Shown: piece by piece, positions 26,890-34,192 of the stretch
Layout: every line of letters starts with the position of its first letter
How positions within the stretch are numbered: the first letter of the stretch is position 1
Origin: Streptomyces sp. PTY087I2
Lineage (GTDB): Bacteria; Actinomycetota; Actinomycetes; Streptomycetales; Streptomycetaceae
Reading direction: 5' to 3'
Assembly: GCF_001687325.1 (NCBI RefSeq)
Contig: NZ_LZRD01000005.1
Coordinates: 100,261-164,260 of the forward strand
Length of the DNA: 64,000 nucleotides
Notes under the pieces: model-generated
What the model saw: the letters and a program-made list of their open reading frames with translations, nothing else
What the model was told of the DNA's origin: nothing
Databases searched by the model: none
Program-made: the position numbers and the translations under genes

Positions 26890-29010
26890 TCACTCGTTCT
26901 TTTCAGCGGCTTTTCGAGCTTGGGTGAGCCTTTCGAGTGAAGCCGTCTCGGCGTAGGTGTTTTCGAATTCGCGGAAGATTTCTACGGCTCGTGTGTACGC
27001 GATGACGGCCTCTCCGTGAAGGCCTGCGCTCTCAAGTGTTCTGCCAAGGCTGTCGAGTGCTTCGGCCTCGCGGTGGAAGTCGCCGTACTTCCTATAGGAA
27101 TTGGCGGCTTGCGATAGTTTTTCGATGGCCTCACGGTATTGATGCAAGTGGTGGAGTGAATTGCCGATATTGTTGAGGGCCTGGGCTTCGTCGTGGCCGC
27201 TTCCGTTAGTGCGGTGAATTTTGATGGCCTGGCGGAATGCTGTGACGGCTTCTCCGTGACGGCCTGCAAGTTGGAGCGCAGTGCCGATATTGTTGAGTGT
27301 CTGGCCTTCGCCGTAGCTGTGATCAAATTTTCGATATATGGCGATCGCTTTCTTGGATATTTCGATCGATTCGGCGTAGCACCCCAGAAGAGTGAGTGTG
27401 GCACCGATGTTCATAAGTGCCTGGGCTTCGGGAATTGATTTTCCGAGATCGTGGTAGATCTCTATTGATTGGAGGTGAGTGTCAAGAGATTCCTTGTGGC
27501 GGCCCAATTTATGGAACGCGTTGCCGAGATTATTAAGTGCGTGGGCCTCGCTGAGGCGATCCTTGAGTTCCCGGGATATGGCCAAGGCGAAAGCGTTGAT
27601 TTCGCGCATCTCTCGAAAGCGATTTCGATAATCCAGGTAGAGGCTTAACGAGTTCGCGATGGTCAGAATTGGGTGGGGGTACAGGGGGGCGGCGCAGAAG
27701 ATGAGGGAGATAAGGTTCTGCGATTCGGAGTCCAGCCACTTCATTGCGGCAGTGTGGTGAGGGAAAGCAGTGAGTTCGGGCTGTAGGGGTTGGGCGATCA
27801 GGCATGTGTTGGCTTGTGAGCAATTGATGGTGTAGTAGGTCACGAACCGCCCCTGTGCTTCCTCCTCACCCTCGCCGGGCGGCAGCTCGTAGGCGAACAG
27901 ATGGATCAGGTCGTGCATCCGCCAGCGATCCGAGCCGATGGGTTGCTCACTCAGCAGGCCGGCACGGGTAAGGGAGGCCAAGCTCTTGCGGGTTTCGCGC
28001 GGTGTCCGGTCGCTCAGAGCGGCAGCGGCCTCGGTGGAGAGATCCGGACCCGGATTGTGGGCAAGCAAGCGAAACATCTTCGCATCCTGCTTTTTCAAGC
28101 GTTGGTGAGACAACTTGAATGCGGCGCGTAGCCCGAGGGTGTGACCGTCGGCGTCTTCGTGTTCCAGCGTCGTTAACCGGGTGCGGGCGTCGGCGAGTTC
28201 ATTCACCAGGACAGCGGCGGGAAGTCCGGGGTCATCGACAAGCAGGGCGGCGGCGATGGTCAAGGCCAGTGGCAGCCGACCGCAGTAATTCGCCACTTGC
28301 CTCAGCGCCGATGAAGATGCTTCGGCGCGAGGATCGTCGGGGCGCACTTCGGCAAGAGCGGTAGAGATCAGAGCGGTGGCCGATTCGGTGCTGAGCTCGT
28401 CGAGGGAAATGAGGCGGGATGGGAGATCGGGGGCGGCCAGGGCTTCGCGGGAGGTCGAGAGAAGACGGTGGCAGGTATGTGCCGGGATGAGGGAGCGGAG
28501 CTGACCAGGGCCAGAGGCGTCATCTGCGACGATCAGGACCGCTCCGTGGTCTTTGGCCCGGCGAGTCAACTCCGACTGGTAGAGAGCGGCCTGCTCCTCG
28601 CCCGTCGGCGGCAGGTCCGTGTCTCGTACTCCCAGCGCCCGTAACAGAATCTCCAGTACCTGTTCAGGTTTGAGCGCGCCTGTCGGAGCGTAGCCGCGCA
28701 AGTGCACGAATAAAACTCCTCCTGGGAAGAGGCCCAGGGATACCGCCTGGTGGGCAGCATGTAGTACCAGAGCAGTCTTTCCAACGCCCGGGAGGCCTGT
28801 CACGACCGTGGTGGTCGGTCCTTCCGGTCCCAAGGCATCCAATACTGCGGCGGTCGGTTTCTCCCGGCCGATCAGCCGTCGCGCGGCCGGGAGAGAGGCC
28901 AAGGACTGAGGGGCGGCAGAGTTCGATTGCGTGAAGTATTGGTTCCCGGCAGCCAGGTAGTTCTGACCGTTGCCGGAGGCTCGAGCGTACTGTTTGTTGC
29001 TCCGCAACAA
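26890..29010 (-). CDS. STAND ATPase (NB-ARC with C-terminal TPR repeats)
   Basis: 706 residues. A short 40-residue N-terminus (with YARASGNGQNYLAAGNQYFTQ) leads into an NB-ARC module: P-loop GLPGVGKT (72-79), Walker B LIVADDAS (159-166), GRLPLAL (244-250), a winged-helix region, and an MHD motif (365-367). Five or so 40-residue TPRs (about 487-690; for example EAQALNNIGNSLHHLHQYREAIE) form the sensor. There is no effector domain in this chain. The start is TTG at 29010, one base after the upstream stop, with AAGGGG 6 nt before it. Codons in the TPR half are far more AT-rich than in neighbours, indicating horizontal origin. STAND ATPases of this type act as signal switches; many are anti-phage. 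Confidence 0.82.
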   Translation of the reverse strand: MLRSNKQYARASGNGQNYLAAGNQYFTQSNSAAPQSLASLPAARRLIGREKPTAAVLDALGPEGPTTTVVTGLPGVGKTALVLHAAHQAVSLGLFPGGVLFVHLRGYAPTGALKPEQVLEILLRALGVRDTDLPPTGEEQAALYQSELTRRAKDHGAVLIVADDASGPGQLRSLIPAHTCHRLLSTSREALAAPDLPSRLISLDELSTESATALISTALAEVRPDDPRAEASSSALRQVANYCGRLPLALTIAAALLVDDPGLPAAVLVNELADARTRLTTLEHEDADGHTLGLRAAFKLSHQRLKKQDAKMFRLLAHNPGPDLSTEAAAALSDRTPRETRKSLASLTRAGLLSEQPIGSDRWRMHDLIHLFAYELPPGEGEEEAQGRFVTYYTINCSQANTCLIAQPLQPELTAFPHHTAAMKWLDSESQNLISLIFCAAPLYPHPILTIANSLSLYLDYRNRFREMREINAFALAISRELKDRLSEAHALNNLGNAFHKLGRHKESLDTHLQSIEIYHDLGKSIPEAQALMNIGATLTLLGCYAESIEISKKAIAIYRKFDHSYGEGQTLNNIGTALQLAGRHGEAVTAFRQAIKIHRTNGSGHDEAQALNNIGNSLHHLHQYREAIEKLSQAANSYRKYGDFHREAEALDSLGRTLESAGLHGEAVIAYTRAVEIFREFENTYAETASLERLTQARKAAEKNE
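28994..29010 (-). promoter_or_regulatory. hairpin over the STAND start codon
   Basis: TTGTTGC and GCAACAA form a perfect 7-bp stem with a 3-nt loop, and the first TTG is the proposed start codon. The stem could hold translation down unless ribosomes arrive from the upstream gene. Confidence 0.4.
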
Positions 29011-29011
29011 G

Positions 29012-29485
29012 TCAAGCCCCTTCGGCGGTCCGCTCGCAGCCGCTCTGCTCGATGCGGCTATACCCGGACGCCTCCGCGCGCTGCTCGATCCGCTCAGGCC
29101 CGGTGCGCAGGCCTCGCAGGCCCCGGCCGCCGGACTGGAAAACGCGTGCCTCGTCCGATGCCTCCGCGTGCTGCTCGACCTGTGCCGCGCCGCCGCCGGT
29201 CTGCTTGACCGTGCTGCTGCCGGCGGCGGTGGCCGTCTGGACCAGGGTGCGCGTCCGAGGCGGGGGTGTGAGTGTCGGCGCCTGCTGTTCGCGTGTGGCC
29301 CACCAACTGAGGCCCGCGAGAACCGCCGTGGCTGCGATGGCGGCGAAAGCGAGGGCCGTGTCGAGCCGTGCCCCGTCCTCCGTCGGTAGCCAGCTCCACG
29401 TCAGCGCCCGTACGACCGCGACGCATACCCCGAACGTGACGATCGTCGCGCCCCCGGCAATAGTCCATCGCACCGCGCGAACCAT
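29012..29485 (-). CDS. small two-helix membrane protein coupled to the STAND ATPase
   Basis: 157 residues from the ATG at 29485, with AAGGGGG 6 nt upstream; the longer frame runs into an IS remnant. Two transmembrane helices are at about 7-28 and 45-66. The cytoplasmic tail (70-157) is low complexity, with recurring (E)ASG/ASD-x-x-R-(I/V)-x-Q-(S/T)-G units (for example EASDEARVFQSGG and EASGYSRIEQSG). The same flavour of motif is at the N-terminus of the ATPase encoded one base downstream. I do not recognise a family. The coupling suggests that it is the membrane partner or effector of the ATPase. Confidence 0.65.
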   Translation of the reverse strand: MVRAVRWTIAGGATIVTFGVCVAVVRALTWSWLPTEDGARLDTALAFAAIAATAVLAGLSWWATREQQAPTLTPPPRTRTLVQTATAAGSSTVKQTGGGAAQVEQHAEASDEARVFQSGGRGLRGLRTGPERIEQRAEASGYSRIEQSGCERTAEGA

Positions 29486-29607
29486 GCCCGCCCCCTTGTG
29501 AAGTTCCGGCCTGAACAGCCCCACATACCAAGCACCCCATGGTGCCGAACGGTGACGTCCCTGTCGCACCGGATCACCGAATCGGCTGAGGACTGTCCTG
29601 AACTCTG

Positions 29608-29805
29608 CTCCTGGGGAAGGCGTTCCCACTGAATGCCGGTGTGCAGCACGTACAGGATTCCGCCAGGATCTGACAGTCCGGGGCCGGAAGGCGACCGGGA
29701 TACCGGGACCGTTGTCCCCTTCTTCGGAAGCAGCAGCTCGATCCGCTCCCACAGGTCATCCGGCACGATCCACGGTGAAGTCCCCACGACTCGGACAACG
29801 CCCAA
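29608..29805 (-). pseudogene. IS5-family transposase N-terminal remnant
   Basis: About 66 codons match the start of actinomycete IS5-type transposases: VPDDLWERIELLLP, and later GGILYVLHTGIQWERLPQE. Between these two parts the homologous residues (SRYPGRLPAPDCQIL) are in another frame, so two compensating shifts are present. Homology stops at 29608 and the catalytic domain is missing. No inverted repeats or target duplications are recognisable. It is a relic next to the STAND pair. Confidence 0.65.
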
Positions 29806-29871
29806 CTCGTCTACGAATCAAATCTCCGCAGGCCATCGCATGGCCAGGTCGGCCTCCTCGTCCAGCTGAGC

Positions 29872-30297
29872 GTGAAGAAACGTCACAAGACAGGGCTGGG
29901 GAGCGGGAGGCCCCTCCTGGACGCTGCGGAACCGCGCTCTTGGTCCGCGTCGCAAACGGACAGTTTGAGTTGCCTTCTCGCGCGGGCGATGTGGGACATG
30001 CGTCTGACATGGCGTGCTCGCGGGATCCTGGCGGAACTCGCCGTCGGCTATGCACCTGGGCAGGAACCCACGATCAGTGAGCTGGTCGCCCTCACTCGGG
30101 ACGAGCGTCTGGCTGCCGAGGGCCGCGAGGCTTTCCGTACAGCGGTCGGTGAGCTGCGTGGCCTCGGCTATCTCTCTCCGGACGCCTCCACGGCCTCCGG
30201 TGTGGGGGAGCGCCTGGTCGTCGATCTCGCCCCGGCTGCGGAAGCCTGGCTGATCCCGCAGCATCGTGGCCTCGGCCTGTACCCGGACGGGAGCTGA
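29872..30297 (+). CDS. small hypothetical protein, possibly winged-helix
   Basis: Up to 141 residues from a GTG at 29872; later starts such as the ATG near 29989-30000 are possible, and no ribosome site decides between them. The part from about residue 35 (RAMWDMRLTWRARGILAELAV ... TISELVALTRDERLAAEGREAFRTAVGELRGLGYL) reads like a winged helix-turn-helix of the sort found in plasmid and phage replication-type proteins. No confident family assignment. It lies between an IS relic and a decayed phosphatase gene, in an accessory patch. Confidence 0.5.
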   Translation: MKKRHKTGLGSGRPLLDAAEPRSWSASQTDSLSCLLARAMWDMRLTWRARGILAELAVGYAPGQEPTISELVALTRDERLAAEGREAFRTAVGELRGLGYLSPDASTASGVGERLVVDLAPAAEAWLIPQHRGLGLYPDGS

Positions 30298-30362
30298 CCA
30301 TCGGCCGGGCCGGCAGAACGTCTGACCTGGTGTGACGGGAACGGCCCGCCTGTCCTGCGGGC

Positions 30363-30768
30363 ATGACCCAGCCCATTGAACTCGTCATGTTCGACTGCGA
30401 CGGCGTGCTCGTCGGCAGCGAACGCGTCGCGGTGCGTGGATGCGCTCGTTCTGGCCAAGCTGGGATGGAAACTCACCGAAGCCGAGATCATCGACCGGTT
30501 CATGGGGCTTTCCAGCCGGTCGATGACGCGGTAGATAGAGGACCACCTCGGGCGCCGTCCGCCGGCCGACCGGGAGGAAGAGTTCAAGCCTCTCTAGCAT
30601 GATGCGCTCGCCGCCGAACTCACCACCCCCGTCGACGCCTTCGACGCGCTCACGCAGGTCGAGCACGGCAAACCGGCCCCGGATCCTTCCTTCACGCCGC
30701 GCGGACTATGGGGGTCGCATCTGAGGCATGCGCCGTGGTCGAGGACAGCCCGGCCTCCTCGCGGGTCA
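30363..30768 (+). pseudogene. decayed HAD-superfamily phosphatase
   Basis: The ATG at 30363 opens with the HAD motif I, VMFDCDGVLVGSE. After about 25 codons homology continues in another frame (VDALVLAKLGWKLTEAEIIDRFMG) through two in-frame stops (tag near 30533 and 30596). It jumps over an internal deletion to HGKPAPDP, and a further shift brings in GVASEACAVVEDSPA, the HAD motif IV region. At least two frameshifts, two stops and one deletion make it non-functional. The parent was a phosphoglycolate-phosphatase-like HAD-IA hydrolase. Confidence 0.8.
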
Positions 30769-30791
30769 GTGACCCCACATGGTCACGCCCG

Positions 30792-31913
30792 TCACGTCGA
30801 CCAGACCACCTTGCCGTTGTGCACGATGACCACCTTCGCGTCGGGCCTCAGGACCAGCTGGGCGCCGCCGAAGTCATGCGTCTTGGACGCCCAGATGGGG
30901 CGGTCGTCGCCGTTGTGGATGACCAGGTTGCCGTCGGGCTGGAAGATCGCCCGGTGGTTCTCGCCGAAGGTCATGGCGGCCCAGATCGGTTTGTTCCGCT
31001 CGTTGTAGACGACGAGGTTGCCGTCCTGCTGCATCGTCATGCGGATGCGGTTGGTGGCCCAGGACTGGCCGACCCCGATGGAACTGGTCGCGGAGACCGT
31101 CTGGGTGCCCCAGTCCGGCTTCGGGGCCGCCTTTGGCTTCGGTTCCGGCGAGGCCTTCGGCTTCTCGGCGGGGGCGGTCGTACGGGGAGCCGGCGACGGC
31201 GCCACAGGTGCGGGAGCGGCCTTTGGCGCGGTGGTCCTCTTCTGTTCCGTCGGGGACGGCTTGGGCTTCACCGCCACGTAGTCGTCCAGCGCCGCCGGGG
31301 CCGACTCCGGGTTGAGAACCGTGTCGGCGCTCCCCGCGACCGGCGTGGTGGCGGGGCGCCGCGGCTCGTCGTCGTTCGCGCTGCCCATCAGCAGCACGGG
31401 TATCGCGACCAGGGCGGCGCCGACGAACGCCGCCCCCGCCAGGACCGGGGTGCGGGGGCGGCCCTTGTCGGCGGCGGTGAGGGTCCTGGTGTCCGGCTTC
31501 GCGGCGACGGCCGCTGCCAGGGCGATGGCCTCCGTGCGGCCTTCGGAGGCTTCGGTGGTCTGTGCCGTGGACGAGGGGTCGGAGGGGGTGGCGGGGGCGG
31601 CCTTCGGGGATTCCTCGGTCGGGGCTTTGGTGGTGGTCGTGGCTTCGGCTTCGGCCCGTGTTGGGGGTTCCTCGGGCGGGGCTGGAGCCCGGCTCTTTTC
31701 GGTGCCGGCCCTTGCGGCGGGCTCGGTCGGGATCTCCTCGGTGCCGGTCGTCGCGGCGGCCTCGCTCCGGGGCTCCCGCGCCTCGGTCGCGGCGGCGGAC
31801 GACGGGGACGCGGGGCCGGACTCCTCCGTGGTGGGCGGCGGGGAAGCGGCGCCGGACTTCTTCTCGGCTGCTGCCGCGGACTCGTTGCCGGGGGCGGGGG
31901 GCTCGGGGGGCAT
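30792..31913 (-). CDS. membrane protein with C-terminal bulb-type lectin domain
   Basis: 373 residues from the ATG at 31913, with GAGGAG 8 nt upstream. The N-terminal 150 residues are Ala/Pro/Glu/Thr-rich and disordered. A single transmembrane helix (about 180-203, LAGAAFVGAALVAIPVLLMG) is followed by a Pro/Lys-rich linker, and the last 115 residues form a bulb-type (monocot mannose-binding) lectin domain. Of its three sugar sites, QQDGNLVVY is canonical (QxDxNxVxY), QPDGNLVIH is near-canonical and RPDAKVVIV is degenerate. The transmembrane-plus-linker core closely resembles that of the ricin-type lectin protein at 32788. It diverges from the T7SS-associated genes. Confidence 0.85.
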   Translation of the reverse strand: MPPEPPAPGNESAAAAEKKSGAASPPPTTEESGPASPSSAAATEAREPRSEAAATTGTEEIPTEPAARAGTEKSRAPAPPEEPPTRAEAEATTTTKAPTEESPKAAPATPSDPSSTAQTTEASEGRTEAIALAAAVAAKPDTRTLTAADKGRPRTPVLAGAAFVGAALVAIPVLLMGSANDDEPRRPATTPVAGSADTVLNPESAPAALDDYVAVKPKPSPTEQKRTTAPKAAPAPVAPSPAPRTTAPAEKPKASPEPKPKAAPKPDWGTQTVSATSSIGVGQSWATNRIRMTMQQDGNLVVYNERNKPIWAAMTFGENHRAIFQPDGNLVIHNGDDRPIWASKTHDFGGAQLVLRPDAKVVIVHNGKVVWST

Positions 31914-32164
31914 GCGCTGACTCCTCCTCGTGGGCGAGCCCAACGTAGCCCCTCGGGGGAGCGGGAGAGGCCACTCGCCTCGATGCGCCTCCGTCGCTTT
32001 GTCATCCCACGCCTTTCCTGTCCCGGAACGTTCCCCGCTCGGGCAGCAAACGGGCAGGCAGACGGTCGATACGGGCCCGCTGTCGGACCCCGTCAACGGG
32101 GCGCGTATGACATCCTGTTGAGGCCGTTCGGCACTCAAAGATTCGTACGGAGCCAAGAGTTCAG

Positions 32165-32791
32165 GTGGATGCCTCCCTCGTGCCGGAAGCCGTGAAGGAC
32201 GCCGCACGTCGCGCGCCCGGCCACTGGATCGGAATCGTCGATCCGGAGTGGACGCAGGCGCGGACGCCGCCGGAGTGGGCCGTGCTGGGGGAGTGGCAGT
32301 CGGACGCGAGCGGGAGTGTCGGCGAGTACCGCGCCAACCCCGCCTACCGTCCCTCGGCCCGGCTCCTCGGCTGGCCGGAGCCCACCGATCCGGTGGACGC
32401 TGCCGCCCAGCGGGCCGCCACCGGGTACGGCACGGCGGACGAGGCGCTCGCCGCACTCGCGGAGGCGGACGTCACCGTCGTACGCGGGCCGGACGGCGGG
32501 CCACTCATGGCCGCAGGGCGGGACGGGGCGCCGGTGGTGCTCCTGTTCACCTCGCCCACCCACGCGTTCATGTCCGCGGCACTTCACCATGACACCGTGT
32601 CCGCCCGGGAGTTGGCCGGGTCGCTGGCGGGCACCGGCGCGCTGCTGATGGTCAACTCCGGTGCCGCTGCTCCGCTGCTCGTTCCCGCCGACAGCCTTCC
32701 CGGTGCCGTGAGTTCCGGGCCTGTGGCCCCGGCCGTCGGCGGCCTCGATCCGACCGAACCCTGGCCCCACACCACAGGGAGGACCCCGTGA
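32165..32791 (+). CDS. type VII secretion system-associated protein
   Basis: 208 residues, from a GTG at 32165. It matches the actinomycete family annotated as type VII secretion system-associated protein: HWIGIVDPEW, PPEWAVLGEWQSD, EYRANPAYRPSARLLGWPEPTDPVDAAAQRAATGYG, and VVLLFTSPTHAF. The last 60 residues are variable. There is no signal peptide or membrane helix, so it is cytoplasmic. The stop overlaps the GTG start of the ricin-lectin gene by 4 bp. Its biochemical role is unknown. The ribosome site is weak (GGAG 12 nt upstream). Confidence 0.8.
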   Translation: MDASLVPEAVKDAARRAPGHWIGIVDPEWTQARTPPEWAVLGEWQSDASGSVGEYRANPAYRPSARLLGWPEPTDPVDAAAQRAATGYGTADEALAALAEADVTVVRGPDGGPLMAAGRDGAPVVLLFTSPTHAFMSAALHHDTVSARELAGSLAGTGALLMVNSGAAAPLLVPADSLPGAVSSGPVAPAVGGLDPTEPWPHTTGRTP

Positions 32792-34086
32792 CGCGTTCGC
32801 CGTCCCCGCAGAGCCCCGCCTCCGCTCCCGCCCGGGCGGGAGCGGAGACCGAAGCCGAGGCCGCTGAGGCGGAGAAGGTCCCTGAGGCAGAGACGACCCC
32901 GCAGGTCGCGAAGGTCCTCGAGACCGAGAACGCCAAGGGGGCTGAGGAGGGCGAGAAGACCGAGAAGGCCGAGGAGGCTGAGGAGGGTCAGCAGGGCAAG
33001 CGCCCCGAGGTCCAGGCCTCGCAAGCCCAGGCCCCCGAGGCCCAAACCCCCGAGGCCCAGGCCTCCGAGGCGCCGACTCCTCAGGCCTCCCACGCCCCCG
33101 ACGCCCCAGCCACAACGCCCGGCGCCACCACCTCCGACCCCGAGGCCGACCCCAGCGCCTCCGCCGCCGCCCAGAGCCGGCTTCCCGCTCTCGTACGGAC
33201 CATGACCGCCACTGCCACCGCCATCGGCCGGCCGCAGCAGGAGGCCGGGCCCGTCGGGCGGCCCGGCAAGGCCGCGCTCGCGGGGGCGGCGGTTGTCGGC
33301 GCGCTGCTCGTGTCGGTGCCCTTCCTCGTGCTTGCCGGGAACAACGACGACGGGCCCGAGCGGACGAAGGCCGCGGGGGCCGGGACCGTCCTCGACGGGA
33401 GCGGGCCCGAGGCGCCGGGCGAGTTCGCCGTCACCGCGCCCGGCACCAGCGCGCCCGCGGATACGGATGGGGAGAGGGGTGAGGAGAAGCGGGAGAAAAG
33501 CGGTAACCCCGTGCCCGCCATCCCTCCGGCGGACGGCAGCAAGGCCGAGGCGAAGAAGGATGACGGACCCGAAGACCCGCCGAAGAAGGCCGATCCTGCC
33601 AAGGAGAAGTCCAGCGAGAAGGCCGAGGAGAAGGGCAAGACCGAGAGCGGCGGTAGCAAGAACCAGCCCGCCAAGGCTCAGCCCGCCGTCACCTTCAGCG
33701 GGCCCGTCTCCTTCCGCAGCCACCTCTCCGGGCGCTGCCTCGACGTCCCCGGTCACAACTTCAACGACGGCCAGCCGCTGTTCATGTGGGACTGCAACGG
33801 CGCCGACGCCCAGAAGTGGCGCTTCGGCTCCGACGGCACGATCCGGGCCAGGGACAAGTGCCTGGACGTGGCCAACGCGAACTTCGCCAACGGCTCCCGT
33901 ATCCAGCTCGCCTGGTGCAACGGCTCCGCCGCCCAGAAGTTCACCCTGAACGGCGCCCACGACCTGGTCAACACCGTCGTCGGCAAGTGCGTCGACATCC
34001 CGAACCACAGCAAGGGCCGGGGCCCGGAGACCTATCTGATCCTGTGGGAGTGCACCGGGCTCGACAACCAGAAGTGGAGCACCTGA
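32788..34086 (+). CDS. membrane protein with C-terminal ricin B-type lectin domain
   Basis: 432 residues. A long charged and Ala/Pro/Glu-rich N-terminus (about 1-150), one transmembrane helix (about 166-187, LAGAAVVGALLVSVPFLVLAG), a Lys/Glu-rich linker, and a C-terminal ricin-B (beta-trefoil) domain from about 305. The trefoil shows three sub-domains ending AQKWRF, AQKFTL and NQKWST (QxW variants) with paired Cys (CLDVPGHN, WDCNG, CVDIPNHS). It would display a carbohydrate-binding head outside the cell. It overlaps the upstream T7SS-associated gene by 4 bp and shares its membrane core with the bulb-lectin protein at 30792. Confidence 0.85.
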   Translation: MTRSPSPQSPASAPARAGAETEAEAAEAEKVPEAETTPQVAKVLETENAKGAEEGEKTEKAEEAEEGQQGKRPEVQASQAQAPEAQTPEAQASEAPTPQASHAPDAPATTPGATTSDPEADPSASAAAQSRLPALVRTMTATATAIGRPQQEAGPVGRPGKAALAGAAVVGALLVSVPFLVLAGNNDDGPERTKAAGAGTVLDGSGPEAPGEFAVTAPGTSAPADTDGERGEEKREKSGNPVPAIPPADGSKAEAKKDDGPEDPPKKADPAKEKSSEKAEEKGKTESGGSKNQPAKAQPAVTFSGPVSFRSHLSGRCLDVPGHNFNDGQPLFMWDCNGADAQKWRFGSDGTIRARDKCLDVANANFANGSRIQLAWCNGSAAQKFTLNGAHDLVNTVVGKCVDIPNHSKGRGPETYLILWECTGLDNQKWST

Positions 34087-34192
34087 CCCGGGCGCACGCA
34101 GCGAGACATGATGGCATCGCCGGACCGCCGAAACGCGTCCCGGCGAACAGGGGCGTCCGGCCAGGACGCCGCCGGAGCAAGGAGGTTGGTGC

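Noticed and set aside
29401..29805. A 134-codon minus-strand frame read as an intact transposase
   Set aside because: Only the first 66 codons match the family, with two compensating frame shifts. The rest overlaps the membrane-protein gene in another frame.
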